Of a stretch of 64,000 nt of DNA, positions 46,645 through 57,233 are shown piece after piece; positions within the stretch are counted from its first letter, which is position 1, and each line of letters begins with the position of its first letter. This DNA comes from Pseudocercospora fijiensis CIRAD86 (taxonomy: Eukaryota; Ascomycota; Dothideomycetes; Mycosphaerellales; Mycosphaerellaceae). The position numbers were made by a program, and so were the translations under genes. Location: assembly GCF_000340215.1 (NCBI RefSeq), contig NW_006921538.1, positions 2,362,651-2,426,650 of the forward strand, read 5' to 3'. The notes under the pieces were generated by a model. It ran no database searches and had not been told where the DNA came from. It saw only the letters and a list, made by a program, of their open reading frames with translations.

Positions 46645-46922
46645 AAAGGACGGAAACTAATACTACTACTACTACTAGTAGTAATAGTATAGGCAACCGA
46701 GGGTAATATAACCTACAGCAATATAGGTAGCTATATTTAGCATAATAGGATAACGAGACTGTCGCTTAGACTAGTAACTAGAGCCCTGCAATATAGGCAT
46801 TATAGAAGTGTAATATAAACAATATACTATACGAGGTTAATAATCTATCTACTATGCCGAAGGAGGCCTCTTATATAGGCTTAAACTTAGCCTATAGGTA
46901 TAGGGCCGGTTACTAGCTAATA
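46645..46922 (-). repeat. LTR of E1 (5' copy)
   Basis: 278 bp. Differs from the partner LTR mainly by TG/TA and CA/TA pairs, as expected from RIP. Contains a run of TACTAC trinucleotides. Confidence 0.88.
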
Positions 46923-46927
46923 CTACT

Positions 46928-48870
46928 AAAGGTAGTCTATAAGCTAGGGCGAGAACATATCGTACTAGACGCCTTATCGCGCCTAGAAACGACAGATAAT
47001 TATCTCCCGGAAGGTAACGTCTTCGAAGAACTAGTCTACGGAGTAATAATACTAGAAATAGACGACGTATTTAAGTAATAGCTTATCGAAGCATACGAAG
47101 AAGATAAGTACTAGAGTAATATTAAAGCTATAGTATAGAACGCGGGACTAGGCTTTATAAGTTTCTTAGTCGACGACGAAGGCCTAGTATAGCTCGATAA
47201 GCCCTACTCTAGCGACCGACGATTATATATCCTAAAGGCATTAGAGGGTAACATTTTTAGCAGTATATACGATAACTAATACTATATCGGCTTTTATCGT
47301 GCCTATACCCGTATAAATAACTAGTACTATATCCGGAAACTGGCTAAGAGACTAAAAAAGTACCTAAGTTACTATTAGAACTGCCTAGAGTTATAGAACA
47401 AGCGATATAAGCCGTATAGGTCTTTAAACCTAATCCTGTCCCCGCTAGTACCCTTCTATACGATTACGATTAACTTTATAGTATCCCTTTTTGCTTAGGA
47501 AACTAACGATACACTTATAGTAACGGATAAGTATACGAAACAGGTACTCCTAATTACTAGCAACGATGCGTACTCTACGGAGGCTTAGGCTAACCGCCTA
47601 CTCGACGAATTGTTCTAATACAATTAGGGCCTACCGACCGTAATTATCTCCGATAGGGACCCGAAGTTTACGTCCGAGATATAGAAGGCTATCTTTAAGC
47701 GTATAAACGTTAAGCTTCTAATAACGACTGCCTATTACCTATAGGCTAATAGCTAGTCTAAGAGAACGAACTAGACCGTCGAGATTGCCCTACGATACTT
47801 CCTTACCTAATATCCTAATAGAGATTTAGAATTAGAATACGTAACGCCGTATATGTAGCTAGTTCTTAATAATTTAGTTAACGCCTTAACTAGTATATTA
47901 CCGAACTAGGCACTAATAGGTTTCAACCCTAGGGAACTAGCCTAAATAGTAACGACTAGCGAGACGGATTTAGTAAAGGAACGGGATATCTACCGAGCTA
48001 AGGCAGAGAACAACATCGCCTATATATAGGCCGCTATAAAGCAACGCTACGACTCTTAGCATATAGCCTAGAAGCCTATAGCAGGCGACATAGTCCATTT
48101 ACGGCTTAAGAATTACGCTATCCCTAGAGTTAGTAACTAAAAGCTTATATCTCTAAGAATCGGGCTATATAAGGTAACGAAGGTTATAAGTACCGGACTA
48201 GCCTACTAGATTAACCTACTAAAGACGTAGAAGATATACCTAGTAGTCTCTATTACGGAACTCGAGCCTTATCCTAATACTAAGGACCCGTATAAGCGAG
48301 TAACGAGGCAACCCTTAAGGATACGTATCGAATAGGGAGACGCTCTACTAGAAATAGAAGCGCTAAGAGATCGACGAGTCCGACGAGTCGGTCGGTATAG
48401 GAAAGAGGTAGTAGAATATCTAGTTAGATAGAAGAACGTAGGAGCTAGAGCTAATAAGCAGGTACAGACAGAAGGTATTCTACTAACGATAGTAAAGGCC
48501 TACGATCGTCGCTACTACTAGAATAGCAATAGAGCATTATATAATAGACTTATCTTATATACATTTCCTCTAATAACGGGATCGCGTAGCTTCTACGTAG
48601 TTCGCTTTACTTCTACGATAGGTAGGACTCTAGGAGCGCGTATACTAAAGCTTATCTCGAGCTTCTTATAATAGCTTTACTATAATAACAACTTTACTAT
48701 AATAACAACTTTCCGCGAATATACTACTACGTAATATTATTAATACGAGAACTTGCTCGCGATATTCGATATCGTTTCTAGCGGCGTAAGGTAATAGAAT
48801 ACGATATAGAGTAGGAAACGCTACCGCCGCCGCGCGATACGTCTAATATATATAATATAACTCTACCTAA
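46928..48870 (+). mobile_element. Gypsy element B, 3' part (RNase H end, integrase, chromodomain)
   Basis: Continues the B frame broken at 27504: GREHIVLDALSRL (about 46950-46990), then integrase with VTDKYTK (about 47521), SDRDPKFTS (about 47650) and TVEIALRYF (about 47775), and a C-terminal chromodomain-like EYLVR-stop-KNVG (about 48415-48440). A 23-bp unit (TTTACTATAATAACAAC) is partly duplicated at 48673-48710. Interrupted or ended by the LTR of E2 at 48871. Confidence 0.8.
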
Positions 48871-49148
48871 TATTAGCTAGTAACCGGCCCTATACCTATA
48901 GGCTAGTTTTGAGCCTATATAAGAGGCCTCCTTCTATAGAGTAGACAGATTATTAACCTCGTACAGTACATTGTTTATATTACACTTCTATAATGCCTAT
49001 ATTGCAGGGCTCTAGTTATTAGCCTAAGCGACAGTCTCGTTATCCTATCTTGCTAAACATAGCTGCCTATATTGCTATAGGTTATGTTACCCTCGGTAGC
49101 CTATACTATTGCTATAAGTAGTAGTAGTAGTATTAGTTTCCGTCCTTT
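48871..49148 (+). repeat. LTR of E2
   Basis: 278 bp, the reverse complement of 46645-46922. Slightly less RIP-altered (for example GTAGGTTATG-like stretches keep TG). Confidence 0.88.
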
Positions 49149-49469
49149 ATTAGAGCCGAAGGTAGGGCTATCTCTTTATATCTAATAGGTTCGGGTATGT
49201 TAAAGGTGGTCTCTAGGTACGAATAGCTATAACCGAAGCGAGGGCACGATAAGAGCCTACGATACGGACGATACCGAAGTATCTTAAGGGGCCGTTACGA
49301 CAAGTAGAGAAACCTCTTAACGAGGGCATCGCTTTAACCCTAAAAAGCTACAAACCCTTAGGACTATTATAGCTTAGGGCCTAGTCTATAACTATAGCTA
49401 GCTTCTAAGGACTCGGCTCCGGGTCGAAGACCTATTTAGTACCGCTTGCTCGAGATAAGCTACCGCCCG

Positions 49470-49477
49470 CCTAAGAA
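49470..49477. repeat. 8-bp target-site duplication of the hAT element (left)
   Basis: CCTAAGAA, identical to 59416-59423. The related empty site in E1 (reverse complement near 46310-46325) reads CCTAAGGA followed by GGAGATAGATTAA. Confidence 0.92.
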
Positions 49478-49497
49478 TAGACCCCGTAGTGGTTCGG
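49478..49497. repeat. hAT left terminal inverted repeat
   Basis: TAGACCCCGTAGTGGTTCGG. Confidence 0.93.
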
Positions 49498-49618
49498 TTT
49501 CCGAACCACCAAACGTATATAGTTTGGTTTCTTAGCGGCGAACTAGCTCCCTAGTTCCGGTTTAGTTTTTTCGAACTATATAGATTCCTAGTTTAAACTA
49601 GAGACTGTATTAGTTTTA

Positions 49619-49920
49619 CTATAAGGACACTCTTATTCGACTGCCGGCTACGATTGCCGGCTATAATAGTAACTCTGTTACATTTACTACGCTCTTTTGC
49701 CGTTGCTAGGGCGTGGTTGCCGTTGCTAGGGCGTGGTTTTGCTATAAGGACACTCTTATTCGACTGCCGGCTACGATTGCCGGCTATAATAGTTACTAGG
49801 TTGTATTTACTACGCTTTATTACCGTTGCTAGGGCGTGGTTACCGTTGCTAGGGCGTAGTTGCCGTTGCTAGGGCGTAGTTGCTATTGCCGGGGCGTAGT
49901 TGCCGTAGTTGCGAAAGCTT
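49619..49920. repeat. hAT left subterminal repeats
   Basis: A unit of about 120 bp starting CTATAAGGACACTCTTATTC is present twice (about 49619-49740 and 49742-49870). Inside it, a roughly 20-bp unit TTGCCGTTGCTAGGGCGTGG recurs at least six times in degenerate form. Subterminal repeats are the transposase-binding regions in other hAT elements (known for Ac), so a similar role is plausible. Confidence 0.75.
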
Positions 49921-50395
49921 ACCTGTATAACGTTACGTAGGCGGCAACAATTAGGGCTTCGCGATATTCTTATACTTTCAACTTCTTCCTCTATACCTAT
50001 ACCGATAACAACTACTATACGCTACGCCCCCGCCCCTTTCCCTTACAATAGTAAGAGAGAAGCGCGCCGCGCGCTAAACAGAAGATAGAACTAAAGACCG
50101 CGAGTTTGTTTTACCTAAGCGTCCAACTAAAAAGCGCAAGACTAAAGAGGAGTACTCTACGAAGAAGAATTCTATACGAGACCGCGAGAGAAAGGACAAG
50201 ATAGATAAGGATAAAAGAGCTAAGGATAAGAGAAGAAAGGCGCGGAATAAGGCATTCTATCGATAGCTAGCGCCTATAGAAAAAAGTAAAGGTTAGAATA
50301 AGAAGACAACCTAAGAGAAGGCTAAGAGGAGGAAAGAATTGCGGCTAGTTTTCGAGCGTAAAGTTCTAGTAGCGTAAGTCAATCTAGCTAGCGGC

Positions 50396-50446
50396 CGTAG
50401 CTAGCAGCTATAGCCGGCAGCCGTAGCCGGCAGCTATAGCCGGCAT
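50396..50446. repeat. GCCGGC cluster 3 (inside predicted intron)
   Basis: Several copies of TAGCCGGCA-like units between a GTAAGT donor (50375) and a TAACTAAT branch. Confidence 0.75.
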
Positions 50447-51464
50447 ATTTTTCTTTAACACGTTAACTAATAGCATTCAGACCTATAGTCGCTACCTCTA
50501 TCGATACGACCGATAGTAACGGAGATATTTAGATAGCCGAGAACAACAATGCTAGAGTTTAGGATGCCGCGACAGAGCTTAATGCTACGAATAAAGGAAC
50601 TGAAAAAAGCGAGGAGATACTATACGTCGATCTAGTAACAGGTACAGTCTTAGGGCCTAACGCTATAGACGATAAGCGCTAGGAGTGGATCGAGTACAGT
50701 TAAAGAGACGAGATACTAGTAAAGGGCTAAGGCATAAGTCCTATCAATCTAGAAAATCATAGTTAAAGCTACTACGAAAAGCTAGCAAGGATTAGAATCG
50801 AGACTAGTCGTCTTTATATCCTCGATATAGAGTAGAAGTTTCTTTATTAGTATTAGAGCGAAGCCTTTGCGTCTATAAAGGCAAAGTAGCTTGCGATTAA
50901 TGCGATCGGGGCTAGGTATCTAGGGACGGCAGAAGTGTTACTACAGGAGGAAGGGGTACAGGTAATTATTCTATACTCGGTATATATAGCCGGCGTTCGT
51001 AGCCGGCAGATACTAACAGTTAAACAGAAAGCGTTTCTCGAAGGCAGAGTGCTACTACTATATAAAATCTTTACTAAGGTAGAGAGGGCTTGTATCCGGA
51101 ATCTAAGCTACTAGTAGGATAGGTTGGCGTTAGAATTCTCTAAATCTCTATATAAGCCTCCGAAGGATTACCTATTTTAGCGATACGGCTTTATCTCGAC
51201 TACTCCGCAGGTACCCGAAGAAGCTCGAGCGCTCTTTAAGGTCTTTACTAAGAAGCGGAAGGAGTTCGAGGATTAGGATTGGTTAATAGAGCTATTAGTT
51301 AGTCTTAGGTTTCGTAGTTAGACTCGGCCTAAGCATTTGCTTGTCGAGTGTCTTATACCGAAAGAGGATAGATTGAGACTAAAAACGAGCTTAGATTCGT
51401 TAGGTACAGTAGCTCGGTTCCGTTAGTAGGAGAGAGCCGCCGTATAGAAGGCAAAATTCAGGTA

Positions 51465-51570
51465 GTTAGGGTAGCTAGGAAAGAAATTCTAGTAGTTAGG
51501 CTAGCTAGGGTAGCTAGGAAAAAGAATCTAGTAGTTAGGTGGCTAGGAAACAAAAAAAAAAGGTAGCTAG
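51465..51570. repeat. Tandem repeat GTAGTTAGG-TAGCTAGGAAA
   Basis: Three to four degenerate copies of a unit built from GTAGTTAGG and GTAGCTAGGAAA, ending in an A-rich run. Confidence 0.6.
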
Positions 51571-52372
51571 CTATTTACTACTTAGCTGTTCCTAACGATA
51601 CGATACTATAAAAGAAAGGGTGTTTCTCTACAGCTACTAGTATACATCTACTACTCCTAAGTCCTTACCTTACCGTACGAAACCTTAAAATATGCCGACC
51701 GACATTATATATATACTAGGCGCTACACTAGGAAGGGTAATAACGAGACGATAGTCGAAACAGTCTAGTATACGAGCGAGATTGCGACAACGTCGAGAGG
51801 AGGTCGTATACTTACCTTCGAGCCTATCGAGTCCTAGACGACGATTAGGGCTAGATTCATCCTCTCCGAATCCTAGTAGTAGGAATTTATTATAGGGTAC
51901 TACTACCTAGTCCTTACCTTTACGGAGTCTAAGCAGAAGGTTGTTCGGAGATATAAGAACATCGAGTATTAACCCGGAAATCTTCGAAAAGGCTAGCTAG
52001 GCGTATCTTTAGAAACCCGAGTATATAGAGCAGTTCAATTAATAGGTCTATAAGATATAGTTCCCTTTATACTTACGTTCGAAGGAGTATAAACTCCGGA
52101 AGTACTCGATGCGATAGGGGAGTAAGGAGCGAACGGATACATTCTAGAAGTTCTTTATAGAGGGGGTATTGCACCGTTATACGACTTCTCGACTTAAAGG
52201 TTAACTAGTAATTGTCTATAACTTCTACGGTTCAATCTTGAAATATCCGAAACTAGGGGATAGGAACTTATCGCCTACGAACTATCTCTATTCTAAACGG
52301 TGTCGGGAATCTTAAGGAGAGAGGAGAGTTGATATAGATATAGCGTTCTAGAAAGAGGTATATCTTCTAAAA

Positions 52373-52421
52373 TGCCGGCTATAGCTGCCGGCTATAGCTG
52401 CCGGCTACAGATTCCGGCTAC
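52373..52421. repeat. GCCGGC cluster 5 (inside predicted transposase intron)
   Basis: Units TGCCGGCTATAGC in tandem, opposite orientation to cluster 3. Confidence 0.75.
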
Positions 52422-53406
52422 CTAAATCAACCGTAGAGATCTAGCTAATTATTATAGGCTACGCTTAAGGAAGCTCTAGGATTGAAGGCTACCGATTTCT
52501 CCCCCGAAGACTTTAAGCAACTAGCAAACGAAATGCTAGCTACAAACGGTCTTCCGGAAGACTTCTACGAAAGGGAGTCTATATAGAAGATATACCTATA
52601 TCTTATAAACTACCCTCCCCTATTTCTCGGCGCGACAACCTAGCGTATTATATTCGAAAAGAACAAAGAGGCTGCGTTAGACGACATTCGGGAGATCCTC
52701 CGTAATACTCGCCGAGTAGCTATTACTGTCGATAGCTAGTTAAGCCGGACTATAAGAGCCTCCTTCCTCTCGATTATGCTATACTTTATCAATTCGGATT
52801 AGAAACTCTAGGAACTTATAATCGGATTCCCTGAAATTCTAGGTTCCTATACTAGTAAGGACATAGCGAAGCTTGTCTATACGGTAATAGATAGGGTTAG
52901 CGTAACAACGAAACTGATCTCGATTACTGCGGACAACGCTAGTAATAATCGAACATTGTATAAGGCGTTGTATATACAATTCACTCGTATATGTCTTTGA
53001 AATCACTAATTATATCGATAGGGTCGAGTGCGTAGAGGAGATTACAAGGTCTACAATCTAGCTTAATCTTCCGAATATTAAGCTCGCTACGATTCCGGAT
53101 ACGTACGACAATACGTATAATAATAACGATAAAGAGGAGCCTATTAATAGCCCTAGCCCTATTGAATCGGAGCCGACGTCGTTACTAGTTACATCCCTAT
53201 AGAAGTTTCCCTACCTCGCTTATATAGTTTAAATCGCGATCCGAGCCCTCTTTAAGACGCTTAAAATTGCACCATTAAACGACGACTAATAGAAGATCCT
53301 AGATAAGGATAAAGCAAAGTCGAAAGTCGAGAAACTTATTATAGCAATAAGACGGGATAAGGTAGAGAGCCTCGCTCTCGTTTTATATAAGGTATAACTT
53401 TTGTCC

Positions 53407-53429
53407 GTAGCCGGCACCTATAGCCGGCA
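53407..53429. repeat. GCCGGC cluster 6 (inside predicted transposase intron)
   Basis: Two TAGCCGGCA units between GTATAA and TCTCTAG. Confidence 0.7.
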
Positions 53430-55119
53430 ACCTAGTATAGTTCTAACTCTTTTTCTCTAGCTTCGTCGTCTAGCAATATATACGAACTCGAGCTTATAGA
53501 GATGTAACCGATTCGAGGCTATTTAAAAGAACCTAATCGAGCGCCCTAAAACCGATGCCTAGAATATCGTATAGAATAAGCGATAGCAAAAGCGGCCTCC
53601 TTAGCGCCTACTCCGTTTTACCTAAGACGTTAAGACCCGGTTCGATTCGACTTTCTATATAGTTACGAGGGGATATACTTTACGTACCGCTCTCGAGATC
53701 TATTAGAGTTCCGAGGGTATTAAGTAGCTCGGCCTTACCGCCGCCGAATAGCGCTAAGCAGAGTATCTCGTCGATATTAGTAAGCATTACGCGAAGGTTA
53801 CTACTACGATTAGAAGAATCCGAGGACCGACGATCTACCTTGTCTTTACGTACTATAACTAGCTCTTTAACGAGCTCGAGGAAACCGTAGCTAAGCTAGC
53901 TAAGAAGAGCGTTCCCTAGAAAGTAGCTATAACGAAAGCTATAGACACCTCCTACGCTAAGTTATATAAATATTACAGTACTACCTTTAACTCGTTCGGG
54001 GATATCTATAGCGTTACGTGCTTACTTAACCCGGTAGAAAAGGATATATACTAGTAGAGGCCGGAATGGAAGGCGGACGAGGTATAGCCGAAGCATTACT
54101 AGACTATTCTAGAAAAGATATTCCACGAGCGTCGGAAAGAAACTAGTCTAAATGCAGCTCCTACAAAGAAAAAGAAGGTTTAGAAGGCTCCGACATTATA
54201 CCTATTTCGTAGGTAGGAAGTAGAGGTAGAAGAGGAAGCAACTACTAAAGTAAATAAGGAAGAGTTCGATCTCTATCGGCGCGCGAGTAAGTATAAACCC
54301 GTAGGCTCGGAAAGAGGGCTAATAATCTCTAGATCTTACCGGTCTTCTAGACGAATTCGGAGACGATATTCTCGCTATATAGTAGCGGTTAGAGCCTAAG
54401 TTTCTAACGATAGCGTCGGTCGCTCGGGACGTCCTCGCTATCCCGAGCATAGGTATAGGCTATAAGAGGTCTTTTAGTATCGCTCGTTACTAGGGCCGCT
54501 TTAATCGAATATACTCGCCTACTACCTTCGAATCTATTATAGTATTCCGATACTATCTCCTCTACTAGAATCGCTAAGGCAAGTTACTAAAGATTATACT
54601 AAAGGAGTTAATCGAGGAATTAGAAAACCTTAAGATCGAAGAAACCTAGGAGCGCGAAGAGAATACGAAATTTAGTCTAAGCGAAACCCTAATTAGCGAT
54701 AACGAAGAGGAGGAGGGCGGAGGTAGAAGGCGACACCGGGTCGAGAAGCGGAAACGTATATAGGCTTAGAGTAGCTTTAAGGAGACGAAGCGTTTACGTA
54801 TAAGGTAATATAGCCGGCGTATATAGCCGGTATATGTCCGAAATGTATTTCGAATTCCTAGGACCTAAACAGACTAGTTGCTATAGCAACCGACCCCGCT
54901 TACCTACGGACTATTTCTAATTCTCTGTTCGCTCTTCCTCTCCTTCTTCCCTTTCCCTATATTCTTAAAGACAAATATACCTTAAGGATTCGGCTCTTCG
55001 GGCCTTCCTAAGCCGGCTGCCTCCCCTTCCTTAAGCTACTATCCTTTATTCGAATCTAACGATAACCTAATAAGGCGGTTTAATAGAAGACTATTTGTTC
55101 TAGAAGGTAAGAAGCATTA

Positions 55120-55785
55120 ATGTCTCCCTACGATTATATGCTTATTAATTTTCTAGGTCCTACCGATATGCCCTCGTCGCCTAAACGCGTAGATAAATAT
55201 CTTTAGAGGCTAAAGGGTAAGGATAAAGTAAGCTAAGTATAGGGAGACCGCAGCGAGAACGAGATATCGGAAGAGTAAGGCTCTCCGCAGTATATACGAA
55301 GGAAGGGGGTTCCTCGGAAAACAGTACCGAAAAACAAGAAGGCTATAGGTAGATAGGAGAAGGCTAAAAAGAGTAGGCGGACGAAGACTATCGCGAAGAA
55401 AAGTTATCTTTCTATTAAAAGAAAGGGAACAAAGCAGGACTCGACGATAAAGAAGCGGCGCTTTAAACTAGGTACTATTGCCCTTCGCTAGATCCGGCTT
55501 TTCTAAAACAAAAGAGGGACCGAGCTTTTAATCCCTAAGACTCCCTTCTAGCGACTCGTCCGAGAAATTATATTAGATTTTCGGTCTAGTATGCGATTTA
55601 CGGCTAAGGCGATTAGTGCTCTTTAGGAAGCTACGGAGGCATTTCTCGTAACCGAGCTTGAGCTTTCAAACCTCCTTACTATCTATACGAAGCGGGTTAC
55701 TCTTCAAAATAAAGATATGCAGCTTCTAGCTAAAATTCGGCGTCGGTTTATAGCGGATTAGTTGGAAATTGTATTTAGTCGTTAG
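55120..55785 (+). pseudogene. Histone H3-like gene 1 (transposon-borne, divergent)
   Basis: Plus-strand frame from ATG 55120-55122, about 221 codons. Residues about 115-210 align along the whole histone H3 fold: LGTIALR-x-IRLF (alpha-N), TELLIPKTPF-x-RLVREI (alpha 1), DFRSSMRFTAKAISAL-x-EA (loop 1 and alpha 2), TEAFLVTELELSNLLTIYTK (alpha 2) and KRVTLQNKDMQLLAKIRRR (loop 2, alpha 3). The TAG/TAA codons in the core fall at H3 positions that are Gln in canonical H3 (PF-x-RL, AL-x-EA) or at similarly Gln/Trp-compatible sites. Compared with canonical H3 it has a long Lys/Arg-rich N-terminal tail of about 110 residues. LLT and RVTL in the C-terminal half recall centromeric H3, but loop 1 is not lengthened. 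It sits about 300 bp downstream of the transposase on the same strand. Confidence 0.82.
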
Positions 55786-55799
55786 ATTAACCTAGGAGG

Positions 55800-56290
55800 A
55801 GGCCTATTTTCGCATCCTTTTACCGGCTATAGGTGCCGGCTACATTTCTGATTTTATCTCCGCGCCGTCCCTAAATCTAAGGTACGAAGTAGAAACCTAG
55901 CGCTCTATATTTACCCGGCTCTTATAGAGACGAGCTATATTCAGATTAGTTTCTTCGCATATCGCGACCTAGCGGGTAGTAAGCGAAAGGGCGATAGAAC
56001 GTTTATAATACGTCTCTATTTAGACCTAAAATACAAAGGTCCTAAGGAGCCCTAGCATCCTAACTATAAGGAGATTCTTTAGCATTAGCACTTTGATCCT
56101 CTATACTACGAGGTAGATAGCAAGCCTACGAGAGAGAAACTTCAACGAGAAATTCTCTATAATGCGTAGCGCTATTGTATAGCTATAGATGCGTACTAAG
56201 TCCGGTAACTCGAAGAAGAATTGAGATAGCGTATTAGCGACCGAGGAGGAGATCGATAGTATACTAGTAGAGTCGAGGTCTTATAAGCGA
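55800..56290 (+). pseudogene. Unidentified ORF downstream of H3-like gene 1
   Basis: After a GCCGGC cluster (55821-55851, probably intronic) a coding-like frame runs from about 55885: RNLALYIYPALIETSYIQIS, FFAYRDLAGSKRKGDRTFII, RLYLDLKYKGPKEP and FDPLYYEVDSKPTREKLQRE, ending in a Gln/Glu-rich helix. It could be a separate protein or a C-terminal extension of H3-like gene 1. I do not recognise the domain. Its 3' end overlaps the first unit of the 361-bp tandem duplication. Confidence 0.45.
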
Positions 56291-56866
56291 AGCATAAGAT
56301 AATATAGGCTCTTAGTCGTATAGAGTAACGTACTATATAAATAACTAGGCGTGCTACTCTTATTTACTTACGACCTATATCCTAGGATGCTCTTATCGTA
56401 CTTTTTATACCCTTTTCTAATACCTTACCTATAATCGCTCCGCGATAACCGAGTGAATATAAGCTATAGGATTTCCGCTCGGTACCTTAGCCTTCGAGAT
56501 ACGGCGGAGTTGATTCTCTATAATACGTAGCGCTATTACATAGCTATAGATGCGCACTAAGTCCGGCAACTCGAAGAAGATTTAAGATAGCGACCGAGCA
56601 GGAGAATAATAGTATATTAGTAGAGTCGAGGTCTTATAAGCGAAGCACGAGATAATATAGGCTCTTAGTCGTATAGAGTAACGTACTATATAAATAACTA
56701 GGCGTGCTACTCTTATTCACTTACGACCTATATCCTAGGATACTCTTCTCGTACTTTTTATACTCTTTTCTAATACCTCACCTGTAAGCGCTCCGCGACA
56801 ACCGAGTGAATATAAGCTGTAGGGTTTCCGCTCGGTACCTTAGCCTCCGAGATAGGGCGGAGTTGA
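56152..56866. repeat. Tandem duplication, two units of about 360 bp
   Basis: Unit 1 is 56152-56512; unit 2 is 56513-56866 (slightly shorter). They are about 90% alike, differing mostly by TG/TA and CA/TA, plus a short deletion near 56585. The duplication copies the 3' end of the preceding ORF and its downstream region. Confidence 0.85.
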
Positions 56867-57233
56867 ATTTAGAGCGATAGCCGGCACTCGTAGCCGGCAC
56901 TCGTAGCCGGCATATAGAGACGGTAGTAGGCCTTTTCCTGCTAAATGACTAGCTTGTTTAGTATAGCCTACCTAATATTTCTTATATTTACTAGCAATAG
57001 GCCTAGGTTACTTATAAGATTACTATAGCTAGTAAAGGCATTACTAAAGAATATCTATACTATAGTAGGATACTATTATCACGCCGGCTATTTATTAAAA
57101 GGAGGCTTTCGCCTATTACTATGCCGGCTATATATGCCGGCTATATTTCAAAGTCTGCCGTACCTGCCTTTTTTAGCCGTACCTGCCTTTTTCAGCCGTG
57201 CCTGCCTTCTTTCCTTGCTCTAACGTTACTATA

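Larger units (their letters stand above)
27510..46922 (-). mobile_element. LTR retrotransposon E1 (Ty3/gypsy-related, three ORFs), host of gypsy C
   Basis: Minus-strand LTR element of 19.4 kb, of which 7.1 kb is the nested gypsy C. Two 278-bp LTRs (27510-27787 and 46645-46922) bound it and a CTACT TSD flanks it. Order on the minus strand: 5' LTR, leader with palindrome (45959-45988), gag, palindrome (42705-42730), pol, palindrome (38699-38729), about 440 bp, palindrome (38257-38283), a long third ORF, palindrome (27898-27922), 3' LTR. An inverted relative, E2, begins at 48871. The pol belongs to the fungal clade whose RT motif is FLDDIGIKGP and whose RNase H ends in VPSKKYTKPDSLSRRP. Confidence 0.85.
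50080..51570 (+). pseudogene. Unidentified multi-exon ORF at the 5' side of the hAT element
   Basis: Coding-like plus-strand blocks separated by predicted introns: a Lys/Arg-rich exon (about 50080-50374), an intron to about 50480 (GTAAGT, branch TAACTAAT, TTCAG) holding a GCCGGC cluster, an acidic exon (about 50481-50978, with ATELNATNKGTEKSEEILYV), a second intron (about 50979-51026, with a GCCGGC cluster and an ACTAAC branch) and a third exon (PQVPEEARALFKVFTKKRKE, LLVECLIPKEDRLRL). Stops sit at TAG codons in the RIP pattern. It may be a separate gene or an N-terminal extension of the transposase. No domain recognised. Confidence 0.45.
51640..54805 (+). pseudogene. hAT transposase, multi-exon, RIP-inactivated
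   Basis: Characteristic hAT features in order: an N-terminal block (YADRHYIYTRRYTRKGNNET, near 51690); a catalytic-core start RRVAITVDS-x-LSRT, with the first Asp codon at 52731-52733; FPEILGSYTSKDIAKL; and ITADNASNN (52923-52949), the second catalytic Asp region. Next come VKTRFDSTFYIVTRGY (near 53635) and GPTIYLVFTYYN with KAIDTSYAKLYKYYSTTFNS (about 53830-53990). The hATC dimerisation motif is FLTIASVARDVLAIPSIGIG followed by RSFSIAR (54397-54490). A predicted intron at about 52350-52455 and another at about 53390-53455 each hold a GCCGGC cluster. A Glu-rich and Arg-rich C-terminus follows to about 54805. Many Gln/Trp codons are stops. Restless-like fungal hAT is the likely kin. Confidence 0.85.

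Noticed and set aside
46645..46922. The 278-bp repeat as a solo LTR or MITE
   Set aside because: Its partner at 27510-27787, the CTACT TSD and the restored RNase H frame of B show that the pair bounds one large element.
55120..55785. Calling H3-like gene 1 a true CENP-A
   Set aside because: Only a few residues (LLT, RVTL) recall CENP-A, and the loop 1 lengthening is missing.
55885..56290. DUF3435-type tyrosine recombinase (Starship captain) in the hAT cargo
   Set aside because: A YRDL...KG pattern is weakly reminiscent, but no catalytic Arg/His/Tyr arrangement was seen and the element ends are clearly hAT.
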